Assembly: GCA_902552015.1 (NCBI GenBank)
Contig: CACDFH010000001.1
Coordinates: 32,065 to 96,064 of the forward strand
Reading direction: 5' to 3'
DNA length: 64,000 bases
Source: an uncultured marine group I thaumarchaeote
GTDB lineage: Archaea > Thermoproteota > Nitrososphaeria > Nitrososphaerales > Nitrosopumilaceae
The translations under genes were made by a program, and so were the position numbers. The notes beneath the pieces were generated by a model. The model was not told the DNA's origin and did not search any database. It saw only the letters and a program-made list of their open reading frames with translations. Of the stretch, positions 19,821 to 29,450 are shown one piece after another (position 1 is the stretch's first letter; each line of letters starts with the position of its first letter).

Positions 19821-21206
19821 ATGACTAAGCGGATCGTGGCAATCACTACGTCTTTACTAATGACGATTCTCTTGATACCCGCATCTGCATTTGCATCATC
19901 ACCTGTTGAGCCAGATCCAGGTGTAGATGTGCAAATTGATGCAGCCGGTGCATCTTTTCCATTTCCATTAATTGATCTATGGAGAGTTGAATATGGAAAA
20001 TTATATCCAAATGTTCAACTGAATTATCAATCAATAGGTAGTGGTGGCGGTGTCAAAAATCACATATCTGAAACTATAGTATTTGCTGCATCTGACGCTC
20101 CACTAAAACCAACAGAGAGTGAAGCTGCACCAAACACACTACACATACCTGAAGCAATCGGTGCAGTAACTATTGCATATAATTTGCCTGGCATGTCCGA
20201 ATCAGGACTAAAACTTACCGGCGAGGTTATTGCAGATATCTTCTTAGGAAAAATTACAAAATTCAATGATCCTGCAATTCAGAATTTGAATCCAGAAGTT
20301 TCATTACCTGATGAGGATATTGTAGTTGCACATCGTTCTGATGGTGCTGGCACAACCTTCGTCTTTGTCTCATACTTGGCAAAAGTTAGTCAGGAATGGG
20401 ATGAAAAAGTGGGTGTAGGGAAAAGTGTAGAATGGCCAGCAGGTATTGGTGGAAAAGGCAACGAAGGCGTTGCAAATGTTGTAAAGACTACGCCATATTC
20501 AATTGGATATATTGAACTTGCATATGCATTCCAAAATAATATTCCTTATGCTGCAGTAGAAAATGCTGATGGAACCAACTTTGTTCTACCATCAATGCAA
20601 AGCATTGCTGCTGCTTCAGCAGGCGCTGCACCAGCTCTTCCACAGGCACATGAAAGTTGGTATGGAATAAGCATAATCAATGCACCTGGAGATGACTCGT
20701 ATCCTATATCGACATTTACTTACTTGCTAGTATATGAGAATCTGAATAATGTAACAAATGATCCTGATACTGCACAAGCCCTCGTGCACATGATTTACTG
20801 GATGATAACTGATGGTCAAAAATTCAATGAAAGTTTACACTATGTTCCAATTGCACCTGAAGTACAAAAAATAGGAATTGATGGTCTAAAAAGAGTTCAA
20901 TTCAATGGAGAATCTGCATGGATTGAATCTGATATTCCTACAGCTGTTACTGAACAAGCAAGTACTCCATCATACGCACAACCAACTGCTACTCCACAAC
21001 CAACTGCTACTCCACAACCAACTGCTACTCCACAACCAACTGCTACTCCACAACCAACTCAATCCATTAGTTCAGAAATGGAATTGTTATCTTTCTACAT
21101 AACTGCATTAATTGCTTTGATAGCTATCGCAGTAATTCTAGTTATAATTCTGATAATAGTTAACATGTCATTAGTTGCATCAATCAAGAAACAAATCAAA
21201 AATTAA
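19821..21206 (+). CDS. pstS: Phosphate-binding protein PstS, C-terminal TM-anchored
   Basis: GAGASFPFPLIDLWRVEYGKLYPNVQLNYQSIGSGGGVK; PTATPQ repeat linker followed by TM helix. Confidence 0.93.
   Translation: MTKRIVAITTSLLMTILLIPASAFASSPVEPDPGVDVQIDAAGASFPFPLIDLWRVEYGKLYPNVQLNYQSIGSGGGVKNHISETIVFAASDAPLKPTESEAAPNTLHIPEAIGAVTIAYNLPGMSESGLKLTGEVIADIFLGKITKFNDPAIQNLNPEVSLPDEDIVVAHRSDGAGTTFVFVSYLAKVSQEWDEKVGVGKSVEWPAGIGGKGNEGVANVVKTTPYSIGYIELAYAFQNNIPYAAVENADGTNFVLPSMQSIAAASAGAAPALPQAHESWYGISIINAPGDDSYPISTFTYLLVYENLNNVTNDPDTAQALVHMIYWMITDGQKFNESLHYVPIAPEVQKIGIDGLKRVQFNGESAWIESDIPTAVTEQASTPSYAQPTATPQPTATPQPTATPQPTATPQPTQSISSEMELLSFYITALIALIAIAVILVIILIIVNMSLVASIKKQIKN
20979..21060 (+). repeat. In-frame 18-bp tandem repeat CAACCAACTGCTACTCCA (about 4.5 copies) encoding QPTATP linker
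   Basis: Four exact copies read directly, plus a partial copy. Confidence 0.97.
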
Positions 21207-21366
21207 TTTTAATTCTAAACTACACAAATCTTGAAAAATGTAATGTATCATTTAATTTTGAAGTGTAATAAAATAATTATAAAAAATATATGTTCTAAAT
21301 TGACTATATATTTACAATATATTATCTATTGATCATTGGTATATCTAAATACACTTACGTAAAGTA

Positions 21367-24060
21367 ATGACGAAACGAACGACTTCAATTATAACACTTC
21401 TAACAATGGCGCTTCTATTAGTTCCTGGCGCAGCACTGCTACCACAAGCTGATGCTATGGGTCATGAAAACACATGTCCTGCAGTTCCAAATCCTAATGC
21501 TGATCTTCAGCTAGATGGTGCAGGTGCATCGTTCTCTTTCCCACTAATTGATTTGTGGAGAGTTGAATATGGAAAAGAATTTCCAAATGTTCAGCTAAAC
21601 TATCAATCAATAGGTAGTGGCGGTGGTGTAAAGAATCATATCGCAAAGACAATTGTCTTTGCAGGTTCTGATGCACCTCTAAAACCAGCAGAACGTGAAG
21701 CTGCACCAAACACACTACACATTCCTGAAGCAATCGGTGGTGTAACCGTAGCATACAATATTCCAGAAGTTCCTGAATCAGGACTAAAACTAACTGGTAC
21801 TGTTATTGCTGATATCTTCTTAGGGAAAATCACAAAATTCAATGATCCTGCTATTCAGGATTTGAATCCAGAGATTTCATTACCTGATAAAGATATTGTA
21901 GTTGCACACCGCTCTGATGGATCTGGCACCACATTCGTGTTCACATCTTACTTAAACCAAGTAAGTGCAGAATGGGATGAAAAAGTTGGTGCAGGTAAAA
22001 GTGTAGAATGGCCAGCAGGTATTGGTGGAAAAGGTAACGAAGGTGTTGCTAATGTTGTAAAGACTACTCCATATTCAATTGGTTATATCGAGCTAGCATA
22101 TGCATTCCAAAATAATATCAAATATGCATATGTTGAAAATGCTGATGGAACCGCTTTTGTTGAGCCATCTATGTCAAGCTTCTCTGATGCTTCTGCAGGT
22201 GCAGCTCCAATTTTACCAAAGGCAGATGAAAGTTGGTATGGTGTGAGCTTACTAAATGCACCCGGTGATAATTCCTATCCAATTGCAACCTTTACGTACA
22301 TACTTGTTTATGATGAATTAAACCAAGTAACAAACGATAAAGATACTGCACAAGCAATTGTTCATGCGATATGCTGGATGGTAACCGATGGTCAACAATA
22401 CAACAAAGAATTGTTGTATGTGCCAATATCTCCGGAGGTTGTTGATCTTGCTATGACTGGATTAAAGAAAATCACATTCAATGGTGAAAATGTATTCAAT
22501 ATGGGTCAAAATACTGCTCCAGAATTTGAAGTAGTAATACCTGACATGGGCGCATCTCCAGCTGGACCAAAATCTGGAGTTGAACTTCAGATTGACGGTG
22601 CAGGTGCATCATTTCCATTTCCCCTAATTGATTTGTGGAGAGTTGAATATGGCAAAGAATATCCAAATGTTCAGCTAAACTATCAATCAATAGGTAGTGG
22701 CGGTGGTGTAAAGAATCATATCGCAAAGACAATTGTCTTTGGCGCATCTGATGCACCTCTAAAACCAGCAGAACGTGATGCCGCACCAAACACACTACAC
22801 ATTCCTGAAGCAATCGGAGCAGTAACTATCGCATTTAATATTCCAGAATTTGTTGATGATGAGGGACGTCCAGTCTCTACATTACAATTGTCTGGCGATA
22901 CTATTGCTGATATCTTCTTGGGCAAGATTACACAATGGGACGATCAAGCAATAATTGACGATAACCCAACACTGTACAAAAAATTACCAAAATTATCCCA
23001 AAAAGATATTATAGTTGCACACCGCTCTGATGGATCTGGCACCACATTCGTGTTCACATCTTACTTAAACCAAGTAAGTGCAGAATGGGATGAAAAAGTT
23101 GGTGCAGGTAAAAGTGTAGAATGGCCAGCAGGTATTGGTGGAAAAGGTAACGAAGGTGTTGCTAATGTTGTAAAGACTACTCCATATTCAATTGGATATA
23201 TTGAACTTGCATATGCATTCCAAAATAATATTCCTTATGCACATGTAATGAATGCAGATGGTACCAGCTATGTTAAACCATCAATGAAGACAATTGCAGC
23301 CGCATCAGCCGGTGCAGCTCCAACTCTTCCAGCAGCTCATGAAAGTTGGTATGGTGTAAGCTTACTAAATGCACCAGGTTATGACTCGTATCCAATTGCA
23401 ACATTCACATACTTGTTGCTTTATGAAAATTTGAACGAAGTAACTGATGATCCTGCAACTGCACAAGCTTTGATGCATATGATTCACTGGATCATTACAA
23501 AAGGTCAAAACTACAATGATGACCTACTATACGTTCCAATTGCTCCTGAAGTAATGAAGATAGGAATAGACGGACTAAAGAGAGTTCAATTTGACGGTGA
23601 ACCAGCATGGACTGCTTCTGGAATTGGAAGTGGACCTGCTCCGGCAGCAGCTGCACAAACAGCATCATCAGAATCATCTGAGGGTGGTGGTTGTCTAATT
23701 GCAACTGCAGCATTTGGTTCTGAAATGGCTCCACAGGTTCAGTTCTTGAGAGAGATTCGAGATGGTAAGGTCATGGCAACACAATCCGGCACTGCCTTTA
23801 TGACAGGATTCAACCAATTCTATTACTCCTTCTCACCAGCAGTAGCTGATTATGAAAGAGAGAATCCAGTCTTCAAAGAGACAGTAAAGGTCGCATTGAC
23901 TCCTATGCTATCATCATTGGCATTGCTAAACTTTGTTAATGTTGACACCGAAGAACAAATGTTAGGATGGGGCATCTCGTTGATACTACTCAACATCGGA
24001 ATGTACTTTGTTGCACCAGCTGTTATAATTGCAAAAATCAAAAAACGATTGAGGAAATAA
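21367..24060 (+). CDS. Tandem double-domain PstS with C-terminal CFI-box-like domain and TM
   Basis: Two PstS modules (DGAGASFSFPLIDLWRVEYG and DGAGASFPFPLIDLWRVEYG); C-terminus EGGGCLIATAAFGSEMAPQVQFLREIRDG. Confidence 0.93.
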   Translation: MTKRTTSIITLLTMALLLVPGAALLPQADAMGHENTCPAVPNPNADLQLDGAGASFSFPLIDLWRVEYGKEFPNVQLNYQSIGSGGGVKNHIAKTIVFAGSDAPLKPAEREAAPNTLHIPEAIGGVTVAYNIPEVPESGLKLTGTVIADIFLGKITKFNDPAIQDLNPEISLPDKDIVVAHRSDGSGTTFVFTSYLNQVSAEWDEKVGAGKSVEWPAGIGGKGNEGVANVVKTTPYSIGYIELAYAFQNNIKYAYVENADGTAFVEPSMSSFSDASAGAAPILPKADESWYGVSLLNAPGDNSYPIATFTYILVYDELNQVTNDKDTAQAIVHAICWMVTDGQQYNKELLYVPISPEVVDLAMTGLKKITFNGENVFNMGQNTAPEFEVVIPDMGASPAGPKSGVELQIDGAGASFPFPLIDLWRVEYGKEYPNVQLNYQSIGSGGGVKNHIAKTIVFGASDAPLKPAERDAAPNTLHIPEAIGAVTIAFNIPEFVDDEGRPVSTLQLSGDTIADIFLGKITQWDDQAIIDDNPTLYKKLPKLSQKDIIVAHRSDGSGTTFVFTSYLNQVSAEWDEKVGAGKSVEWPAGIGGKGNEGVANVVKTTPYSIGYIELAYAFQNNIPYAHVMNADGTSYVKPSMKTIAAASAGAAPTLPAAHESWYGVSLLNAPGYDSYPIATFTYLLLYENLNEVTDDPATAQALMHMIHWIITKGQNYNDDLLYVPIAPEVMKIGIDGLKRVQFDGEPAWTASGIGSGPAPAAAAQTASSESSEGGGCLIATAAFGSEMAPQVQFLREIRDGKVMATQSGTAFMTGFNQFYYSFSPAVADYERENPVFKETVKVALTPMLSSLALLNFVNVDTEEQMLGWGISLILLNIGMYFVAPAVIIAKIKKRLRK

Positions 24061-24110
24061 CCTCATGACTCCCTTTCTTTCTTATTTTCAATTTTCAAAA
24101 AATGTTTTTA

Positions 24111-24127
24111 CAAATGATTATCATTTG
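24111..24127. promoter_or_regulatory. Perfect inverted repeat CAAATGAT-T-ATCATTTG upstream of AbrB-PhoU regulator
   Basis: 8-bp arms, 1-nt spacer, intergenic. Confidence 0.6.
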
Positions 24128-24225
24128 CTAAGCAACATAACACTATGTAGCATATTCTATAACTCTGTTATCGTAACATGGAACTATGTTGCCCCCTTAT
24201 ATCCTCTGTATTTCGGAGAAAAGTT

Positions 24226-25287
24226 ATGATGTCTACAAAGACTAAAAACATTGAACGTAGAAATATTCAGATTAGCGGAGGCTCTACCTATGTAATTTCA
24301 CTTCCAAAAAAATGGATTGAAAAACTAAATCTAAAAAACGGAGATTCCATGCAAATTGTAAACAACGCAAACAATTCTATCACACTTTCTGCTGATTCTA
24401 TTCAAGAAGAATCAACAACCTATCCTGAAATTAAAATTAAAAAAACAGACTCTGTAGAGTCAATAAAGCGAAAAATCATCTCATTATACATTTCTGGGCA
24501 CAGTTTCATGGTGTTAAACTCCCCAAGAGCAAAAATTGAAACTGATGTACGCTCTATGGTTATGAAATTAATCCGAACTAAATTTGTAGGAACGGAAATC
24601 ATAGAATCTGATTCAGAATCAATAACAATCAAGGTGCTTTCTACAATACCTGAGATGAAACTAGAGTTGGCATTCAACAGAATGTTCAAATCAACATCCA
24701 ACATGTTCTCTGAGACAATACATGCAATTGAAAAAGGTGATTCTGAGTATGCCCAAGAAATAGTTCACATGGACGATGAGATTAACCGCTTTTCGTATTA
24801 TCTTACCAGAAATCTGGTTATGGCCTTAGATGATGCCAACATCTTATCTGCATTAGGATTAGAAAAAACATCTCAAGCAATTGGTTACAAACGAATTATC
24901 ACATGCGTTGAAAGAATTGCAGACCACATTTCTACAATTGCAAAAGTAGTTGTTGACATGAATAAAAACATCTCAAAAACCCCAAAAGACATCATCAATA
25001 CATATCAAAAAACAATCGAACTTTTCGATAAAACTATGGCTCTCATTTCTGAGAGAAACTACTCACAGGCAGAAAAACATGCTGAAGAAATAGAGGCACT
25101 CATTGATGAAACAAACGCCTTGGTCAAATCAACTAAAACCAACTCTGAAGCATCTATTGTATATCAAAATTTGATATATCAAAATAGAAGAATTTTAGAT
25201 TACATTCTAGACATATCTGAAGTTGTCATGAATGATACAGTAGATTCTATTGTTTCTATGAAAACAATTGAAAATACTGAGGCTTAA
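24226..25287 (+). CDS. AbrB/SpoVT-domain plus PhoU-domain phosphate regulator
   Basis: NIQISGGSTYVISLPKKWIEKLNLKNGDSMQI (AbrB-like); ERIADHISTIAKVVVD PhoU motif. Confidence 0.87.
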   Translation: MMSTKTKNIERRNIQISGGSTYVISLPKKWIEKLNLKNGDSMQIVNNANNSITLSADSIQEESTTYPEIKIKKTDSVESIKRKIISLYISGHSFMVLNSPRAKIETDVRSMVMKLIRTKFVGTEIIESDSESITIKVLSTIPEMKLELAFNRMFKSTSNMFSETIHAIEKGDSEYAQEIVHMDDEINRFSYYLTRNLVMALDDANILSALGLEKTSQAIGYKRIITCVERIADHISTIAKVVVDMNKNISKTPKDIINTYQKTIELFDKTMALISERNYSQAEKHAEEIEALIDETNALVKSTKTNSEASIVYQNLIYQNRRILDYILDISEVVMNDTVDSIVSMKTIENTEA

Positions 25288-25477
25288 GATCCTATATTCT
25301 ATAGAAATCTCTTAGACTAGCAATAACTATCACTTTGCCCATCATAATTTATGGAAACAAAATTCCTTCCTCAAATAAGATTCCCAAAGGATAGAGTTTT
25401 GGAATTGGCTCGTTTAAACAAAATGAGCTTTAATTCTGAACTTGGAAAACTCGAATCCTAAGAATATTTTTTTTATT

Positions 25478-25993
25478 CTATAGTGAAGACATGATGTCTG
25501 CAAGGTTGTCTGATGCAGTTTCCACAACGTCTGGGTGATATTCGGTAATTAGATTTGCAATTCTTTGTTTTTCTACTACAAAGTATCTCTTTTTCAAGTT
25601 AGATTTCTTGAAATCAACAATTCCATCGTTTACTAATTTTGATAAATAAAATGATACTGTGGCGCTTGCCTTTCCAACACTTGATACAATTTCTTGAAAC
25701 TCCATCTTGTCATTTTCTAATAATGATACGAGAATTGCTTTTGGTGTTGTTTGTCTTAGACGTGATGCTACTTTGGATTCTTCTTCTGTCATGTCATTAA
25801 TGAAAAATCTTGAAACTCGTGTTGTTCTTTGAGTTTTGATTACTCCATTATTTTCTAATTTTCTGACATAGTAACTTAAAACGCCATTTGAGAGGTTTAT
25901 TTTTTCCATGACTTCTCTAAATCTGATTCCAGGATTTCTTTTGATCTCTGAAACGATTAATTCCTCTCTAGATTCCATGTTTGCCAATTTCAA
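25478..25993 (-). CDS. Winged-HTH transcriptional regulator with two HTH modules
   Basis: GIRFREVMEKINLSNGVLSYYVRKLENNGVI and EFQEIVSSVGKASATVSFYLSKLVNDGIV. Confidence 0.83.
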   Translation of the reverse strand: MKLANMESREELIVSEIKRNPGIRFREVMEKINLSNGVLSYYVRKLENNGVIKTQRTTRVSRFFINDMTEEESKVASRLRQTTPKAILVSLLENDKMEFQEIVSSVGKASATVSFYLSKLVNDGIVDFKKSNLKKRYFVVEKQRIANLITEYHPDVVETASDNLADIMSSL

Positions 25994-26379
25994 TCCCTCC
26001 TAAATATAGCTAATGCTAGTAATCCAATCATTGCAAGCATCATTAGATGTGCTATTTCTGATGGTGATTCTAAAATATTGTAAACATGAGTTTTAGTTGC
26101 GTCTAAAAGTTGAACAATCTCTGCTGCTGTAAACACCATAAATGCGATTGTAGTTATGATCATCTTTTTTGTTCTCATCTTATAGTATGCATTTACACTG
26201 AGTATTGCAAGAAATACCGACAAAATAATTCCAGATGTGTGCAAAAGCAGATGCCAAATGTGTGCGCCATGGTAAATGTGAGGCATCAATACAGGAACTG
26301 ATAATGCTCCGACAGTTGTCAAAATGACTGCGATGAGTAATTTTGGTTTGCTTTCAGCAAATTTCTGGTAACTGAACAT
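25990..26379 (-). CDS. Four-TM membrane protein coupled to HTH regulator
   Basis: Hydrophobic segments; overlaps regulator start by 4 nt. Confidence 0.65.
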   Translation of the reverse strand: MFSYQKFAESKPKLLIAVILTTVGALSVPVLMPHIYHGAHIWHLLLHTSGIILSVFLAILSVNAYYKMRTKKMIITTIAFMVFTAAEIVQLLDATKTHVYNILESPSEIAHLMMLAMIGLLALAIFRRD

Positions 26380-26448
26380 ATTTTCCAGTTATGCCATTTC
26401 TAATTTAAAACGATATAGTACAACTATCGAAAATTTATGAATAGAAAA

Positions 26449-26910
26449 TCATCTGATGTTGATGACACCCTCCATCCAGGGATGAAGCGTGCAATGGTAT
26501 TGATATTCTCCCATCTCATAAAATTTGTAAACAAAGTATTCATTTTGTCTTATGACATCTGTTGGAAAATGCAGATAGTCTGAATCACCTCTAAGTCTAA
26601 CGTTGTGTTCAAACTCGTCTTCATTTACAAACAATACAGTTTCTCCTGCATTGATTGTCTTTTCGTATGGCAAAAAGCACAAATCATCTACTTCACATCC
26701 TGGTTTCCATGAATCTTTTGCTATTATGATCAAATGTTGTGCCTTTTCATCTGTATTTCCGCTGTATGGTGCCTCTGAAAAAATTTCTGTCTCAGAATAA
26801 ATTGAATTTAGTCGTTCAGCATCTGTTTCAAAATTTGTTACATCTGATATGACAATGTATGCTGTAAGAACTAACAAACCTGTGATTAACCCTATTGTGA
26901 TTATTTTCAT
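26449..26910 (-). CDS. Cupredoxin (plastocyanin-like), membrane-anchored
   Basis: FEHNVRLRGDS..GEYQYHCTLHPWMEGVI type-1 copper ligands; N-terminal TM. Confidence 0.85.
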   Translation of the reverse strand: MKIITIGLITGLLVLTAYIVISDVTNFETDAERLNSIYSETEIFSEAPYSGNTDEKAQHLIIIAKDSWKPGCEVDDLCFLPYEKTINAGETVLFVNEDEFEHNVRLRGDSDYLHFPTDVIRQNEYFVYKFYEMGEYQYHCTLHPWMEGVINIR

Positions 26911-27972
26911 TTACTTTATTTGCACAATATCTGTTCTAAGCTGACCGCATGCGGCAGATATTTCAGTTCCTTTCTCAATGCGAATTGTACAATTCACGCC
27001 TGCTTCATTTAAAATTCGTTTAAACTCAAACACTCTGCTTTTTGATGGGCGTTTAAAGTCGCCTGCAGTTGGATTTATTGGAATTAAATTCACATGTGAT
27101 CCGTTTCCTCGTAATAGTTCTGCTAGTTCTTGTGCAGTATCTCGTGAATCATTTACCCCTTCCATTAACGCATACTCAAATGTCACTCTTCTGCCTGTTT
27201 TTTTGAAATAATAATGCCCTGCATCAATTATCTCTTTAACTGAATCCCTTGTAGCGGTAGGAACTAATTTTTTTCGTAATTCATTATTTGGTGCATGTAG
27301 AGATATTGCAAGACCAATCTGCAAATCCTCATCAGCTAATTTTTCAATTCCTTCTTTGATTCCTATTGTTGAAATTGTAATATGTCGTTGTCCCAAGCCA
27401 AAACCTCTTGGGTCTGTTAAAATTTTCACAGCCCTGATCATTTCATCATAGTTTGCCATCGGTTCACCCATTCCCATAAAAACTAAATTTGTAATGTGCT
27501 CCTTTCTTTGCTCAATCATCTCTTCAAAATGAACTACCTGTGCTACAATGTGTTCAGCCTTTAGATTTGTCTCAAAGCCCATCTGCCCTGTTGCACAAAA
27601 TGTGCATCCCATTGCACATCCAATCTGAGTAGAAACACATACTGTTGATCTTGGAAGTCCGTTTTCTTTTTCAGACTCGTACTGCATGAGAACCGTTTCA
27701 ACTGATTTGTCATTTGTAAGGTTAAGCAATAATTTTGTAGTATCTCCATCTTCGCTTGTAACTCTGTGAATCTCTTTTGCAGAACCAATCGTATATCCTG
27801 CCTCGACCAACTCTGCAATCATTTTTTTTGGTAGCTGTTTGATATCTGCGATACTTTTGGGAAATTTGAAATAAAGTGGCATTAGGATTTGATCTGCTCT
27901 ATACCTTTGATATCCCATGTCAATTACCAGCTTTTCCATTTCTTCTGGAAGTAGCCTATACAGGTCAGTCAT
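26911..27972 (-). CDS. rlmN: RlmN-like radical SAM 23S rRNA methyltransferase
   Basis: CAMGCTFCATGQMGF (CX3CX2C) and C-terminal SAACGQLRTDI. Confidence 0.9.
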   Translation of the reverse strand: MTDLYRLLPEEMEKLVIDMGYQRYRADQILMPLYFKFPKSIADIKQLPKKMIAELVEAGYTIGSAKEIHRVTSEDGDTTKLLLNLTNDKSVETVLMQYESEKENGLPRSTVCVSTQIGCAMGCTFCATGQMGFETNLKAEHIVAQVVHFEEMIEQRKEHITNLVFMGMGEPMANYDEMIRAVKILTDPRGFGLGQRHITISTIGIKEGIEKLADEDLQIGLAISLHAPNNELRKKLVPTATRDSVKEIIDAGHYYFKKTGRRVTFEYALMEGVNDSRDTAQELAELLRGNGSHVNLIPINPTAGDFKRPSKSRVFEFKRILNEAGVNCTIRIEKGTEISAACGQLRTDIVQIK

Positions 27973-28069
27973 ATCACATCTTTACCCTTGAATTGATATT
28001 ATAATCTAACTTCTAATGTTCTAAAATAATTGTGAAATTTTTTATAATCACCTAATCAGAATTTCATAT

Positions 28070-28441
28070 ATGATAACAGTTGACTGTCATGAAGTTGAAT
28101 CAATTCAAAATGAATTGCTAATTTATGTCGCAGATAATGTTGCAGCGATTCCTAACATAAAATATCACGAGTTTGTATTATCTCCTATAGAAGAAGAAGG
28201 TATTATTGATACAAATGAAGTTGTTGCATCAATCAAGGAATTCTTAGAATCAATTGGAGAACAACGTAACTTTGCTGTAATTTCCAGAGGTGAAATAATT
28301 TCAATAGAATCTATTGCTGGTAAAACAATCGAACGTGATTCAAAACAATCTGCAGAAGGATTATTTTCTTGTCCTCATTGTGGTCATATTACGCCATATG
28401 AGACGGTACATCAAACACATATGAAAATTCATTATTTTTAA
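28070..28441 (+). CDS. Hypothetical protein with C-terminal C2H2 finger
   Basis: LFSCPHCGHITPYETVHQTHMKIHYF. Confidence 0.65.
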   Translation: MITVDCHEVESIQNELLIYVADNVAAIPNIKYHEFVLSPIEEEGIIDTNEVVASIKEFLESIGEQRNFAVISRGEIISIESIAGKTIERDSKQSAEGLFSCPHCGHITPYETVHQTHMKIHYF

Positions 28442-28448
28442 AGTAAAA

Positions 28449-28523
28449 AGCCAATAGAGAGATTTGAACTCTCGACCTATTGATTACAAATCAATTGCTC
28501 TAACCAGGCTGAGCTACATTGGC
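28449..28523 (-). tRNA. tRNA-Thr (anticodon TGT)
   Basis: Minus strand GCCAATGTAGCTCAGCCTGGTTAGAGCAATTGATTTGTAATCAATAGGTCGAGAGTTCAAATCTCTCTATTGGCT; cloverleaf with acceptor GCCAATG/TATTGGC and anticodon loop TTTGTAA; no encoded CCA. Confidence 0.93.
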
Positions 28524-28570
28524 ACTGTATTTTTTATGAAATTGCTGTTTTAAAATGTTAAGATATCAAA

Positions 28571-28654
28571 TTATGATGATTTTGGTGGATCATGGTTTCC
28601 ACATGGATGGATGTTGTTTCCTTCATCTTCACATGTTTCAATATGACATTTCAT
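28571..28654 (-). CDS. Cys/His-rich microprotein (27 aa)
   Basis: MKCHIETCEDEGNNIHPCGNHDPPKSS; below ORF-track cutoff. Confidence 0.4.
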   Translation of the reverse strand: MKCHIETCEDEGNNIHPCGNHDPPKSS

Positions 28655-28732
28655 AATTCTGATCTTTTGAACTAATTAAAAAACAATTTCCTCTGATGAT
28701 AAAATTTTAACTAATGATTAATCTATCAAAAA

Positions 28733-29110
28733 TTGATGTTAAAGGAGATTCTTGCTGATATTATCAAAGTTGATGATGTACTAATGGTAGTCAAAAGTAA
28801 TGGTGCCACAATAGAAATGAGAAGTAATTCGCTTTCCATAAGACAAAAGGAAAAATGGATAACTATTGGAGAAAATGATGGCCCTTGTCATATGCATGTC
28901 AATGATGAAATGATAAAAAATGCGGAATTTGTTATAGAACAAAAACCTGAAAGAACTAGTTTCAGTGTTAGATTTTTTGATGAAAAAAATGAGCGTGTTC
29001 TTGGATGTTTTTTTACAAAAATGTACGATGAAAACAAAATGATAAAGTCAGAACGAAAAAAACTCTACGATGATCTACATGCAAAATATGGGCAGAAAAT
29101 CAAGTTCTAA
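28733..29110 (+). CDS. Hypothetical protein
   Basis: 125-aa ORF with archaeal-type codon usage. Confidence 0.6.
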   Translation: MMLKEILADIIKVDDVLMVVKSNGATIEMRSNSLSIRQKEKWITIGENDGPCHMHVNDEMIKNAEFVIEQKPERTSFSVRFFDEKNERVLGCFFTKMYDENKMIKSERKKLYDDLHAKYGQKIKF

Positions 29111-29201
29111 CCATATTCTCTCAGTTAATTATATGGAATCATTTGAGCCTTTAACAAAAATATACTCATAATTTAATAACTTCTAACCTCTGGTTTGTTT
29201 A

Positions 29202-29450
29202 TTGAAACTCAAATATGTCCAACCAAAGAAGCTCAAAGTTCTCATAGCTGTATTTACTGTGGTTGGTGTTTGGGGCATTGGATTTGGTTTGTGGAGAGGT
29301 AGCCTTGATCCAGGTTCAATGAATAATTTCATGATTGTAGTCTTAGGTGTAGTTAATCTATTCTTAGGTGCCTTCATGGCCTACTTGTATCTAACACAGG
29401 TAAGGAACATTGATCCAAGAAAAGACTCAAAGTACAAACGAAAGAAATAA
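29202..29450 (+). CDS. Small two-TM membrane protein
   Basis: LKLKYVQPKKLKVLIAVFTVVGVWGIGFGLW...IVVLGVVNLFLGAFMAYLYLTQV. Confidence 0.6.
   Translation: MKLKYVQPKKLKVLIAVFTVVGVWGIGFGLWRGSLDPGSMNNFMIVVLGVVNLFLGAFMAYLYLTQVRNIDPRKDSKYKRKK

Noticed and set aside
19846-20266. Antisense ORFs in pstS and in both modules of the double PstS (21494-21842, 22496-22925)
   Set aside because: Mirror ORFs of conserved coding sequence; they recur only because the sense sequence recurs
20979-21060. Tandem repeat considered as CRISPR-like
   Set aside because: Repeats are contiguous, in-frame 18-mers with no spacers; they encode a linker
25351-25461. 36-aa ORF METKFLPQIRFPKDRVLELARLNKMSFNSELGKLES
   Set aside because: Possible but no motif or clear promoter; not supported enough to list
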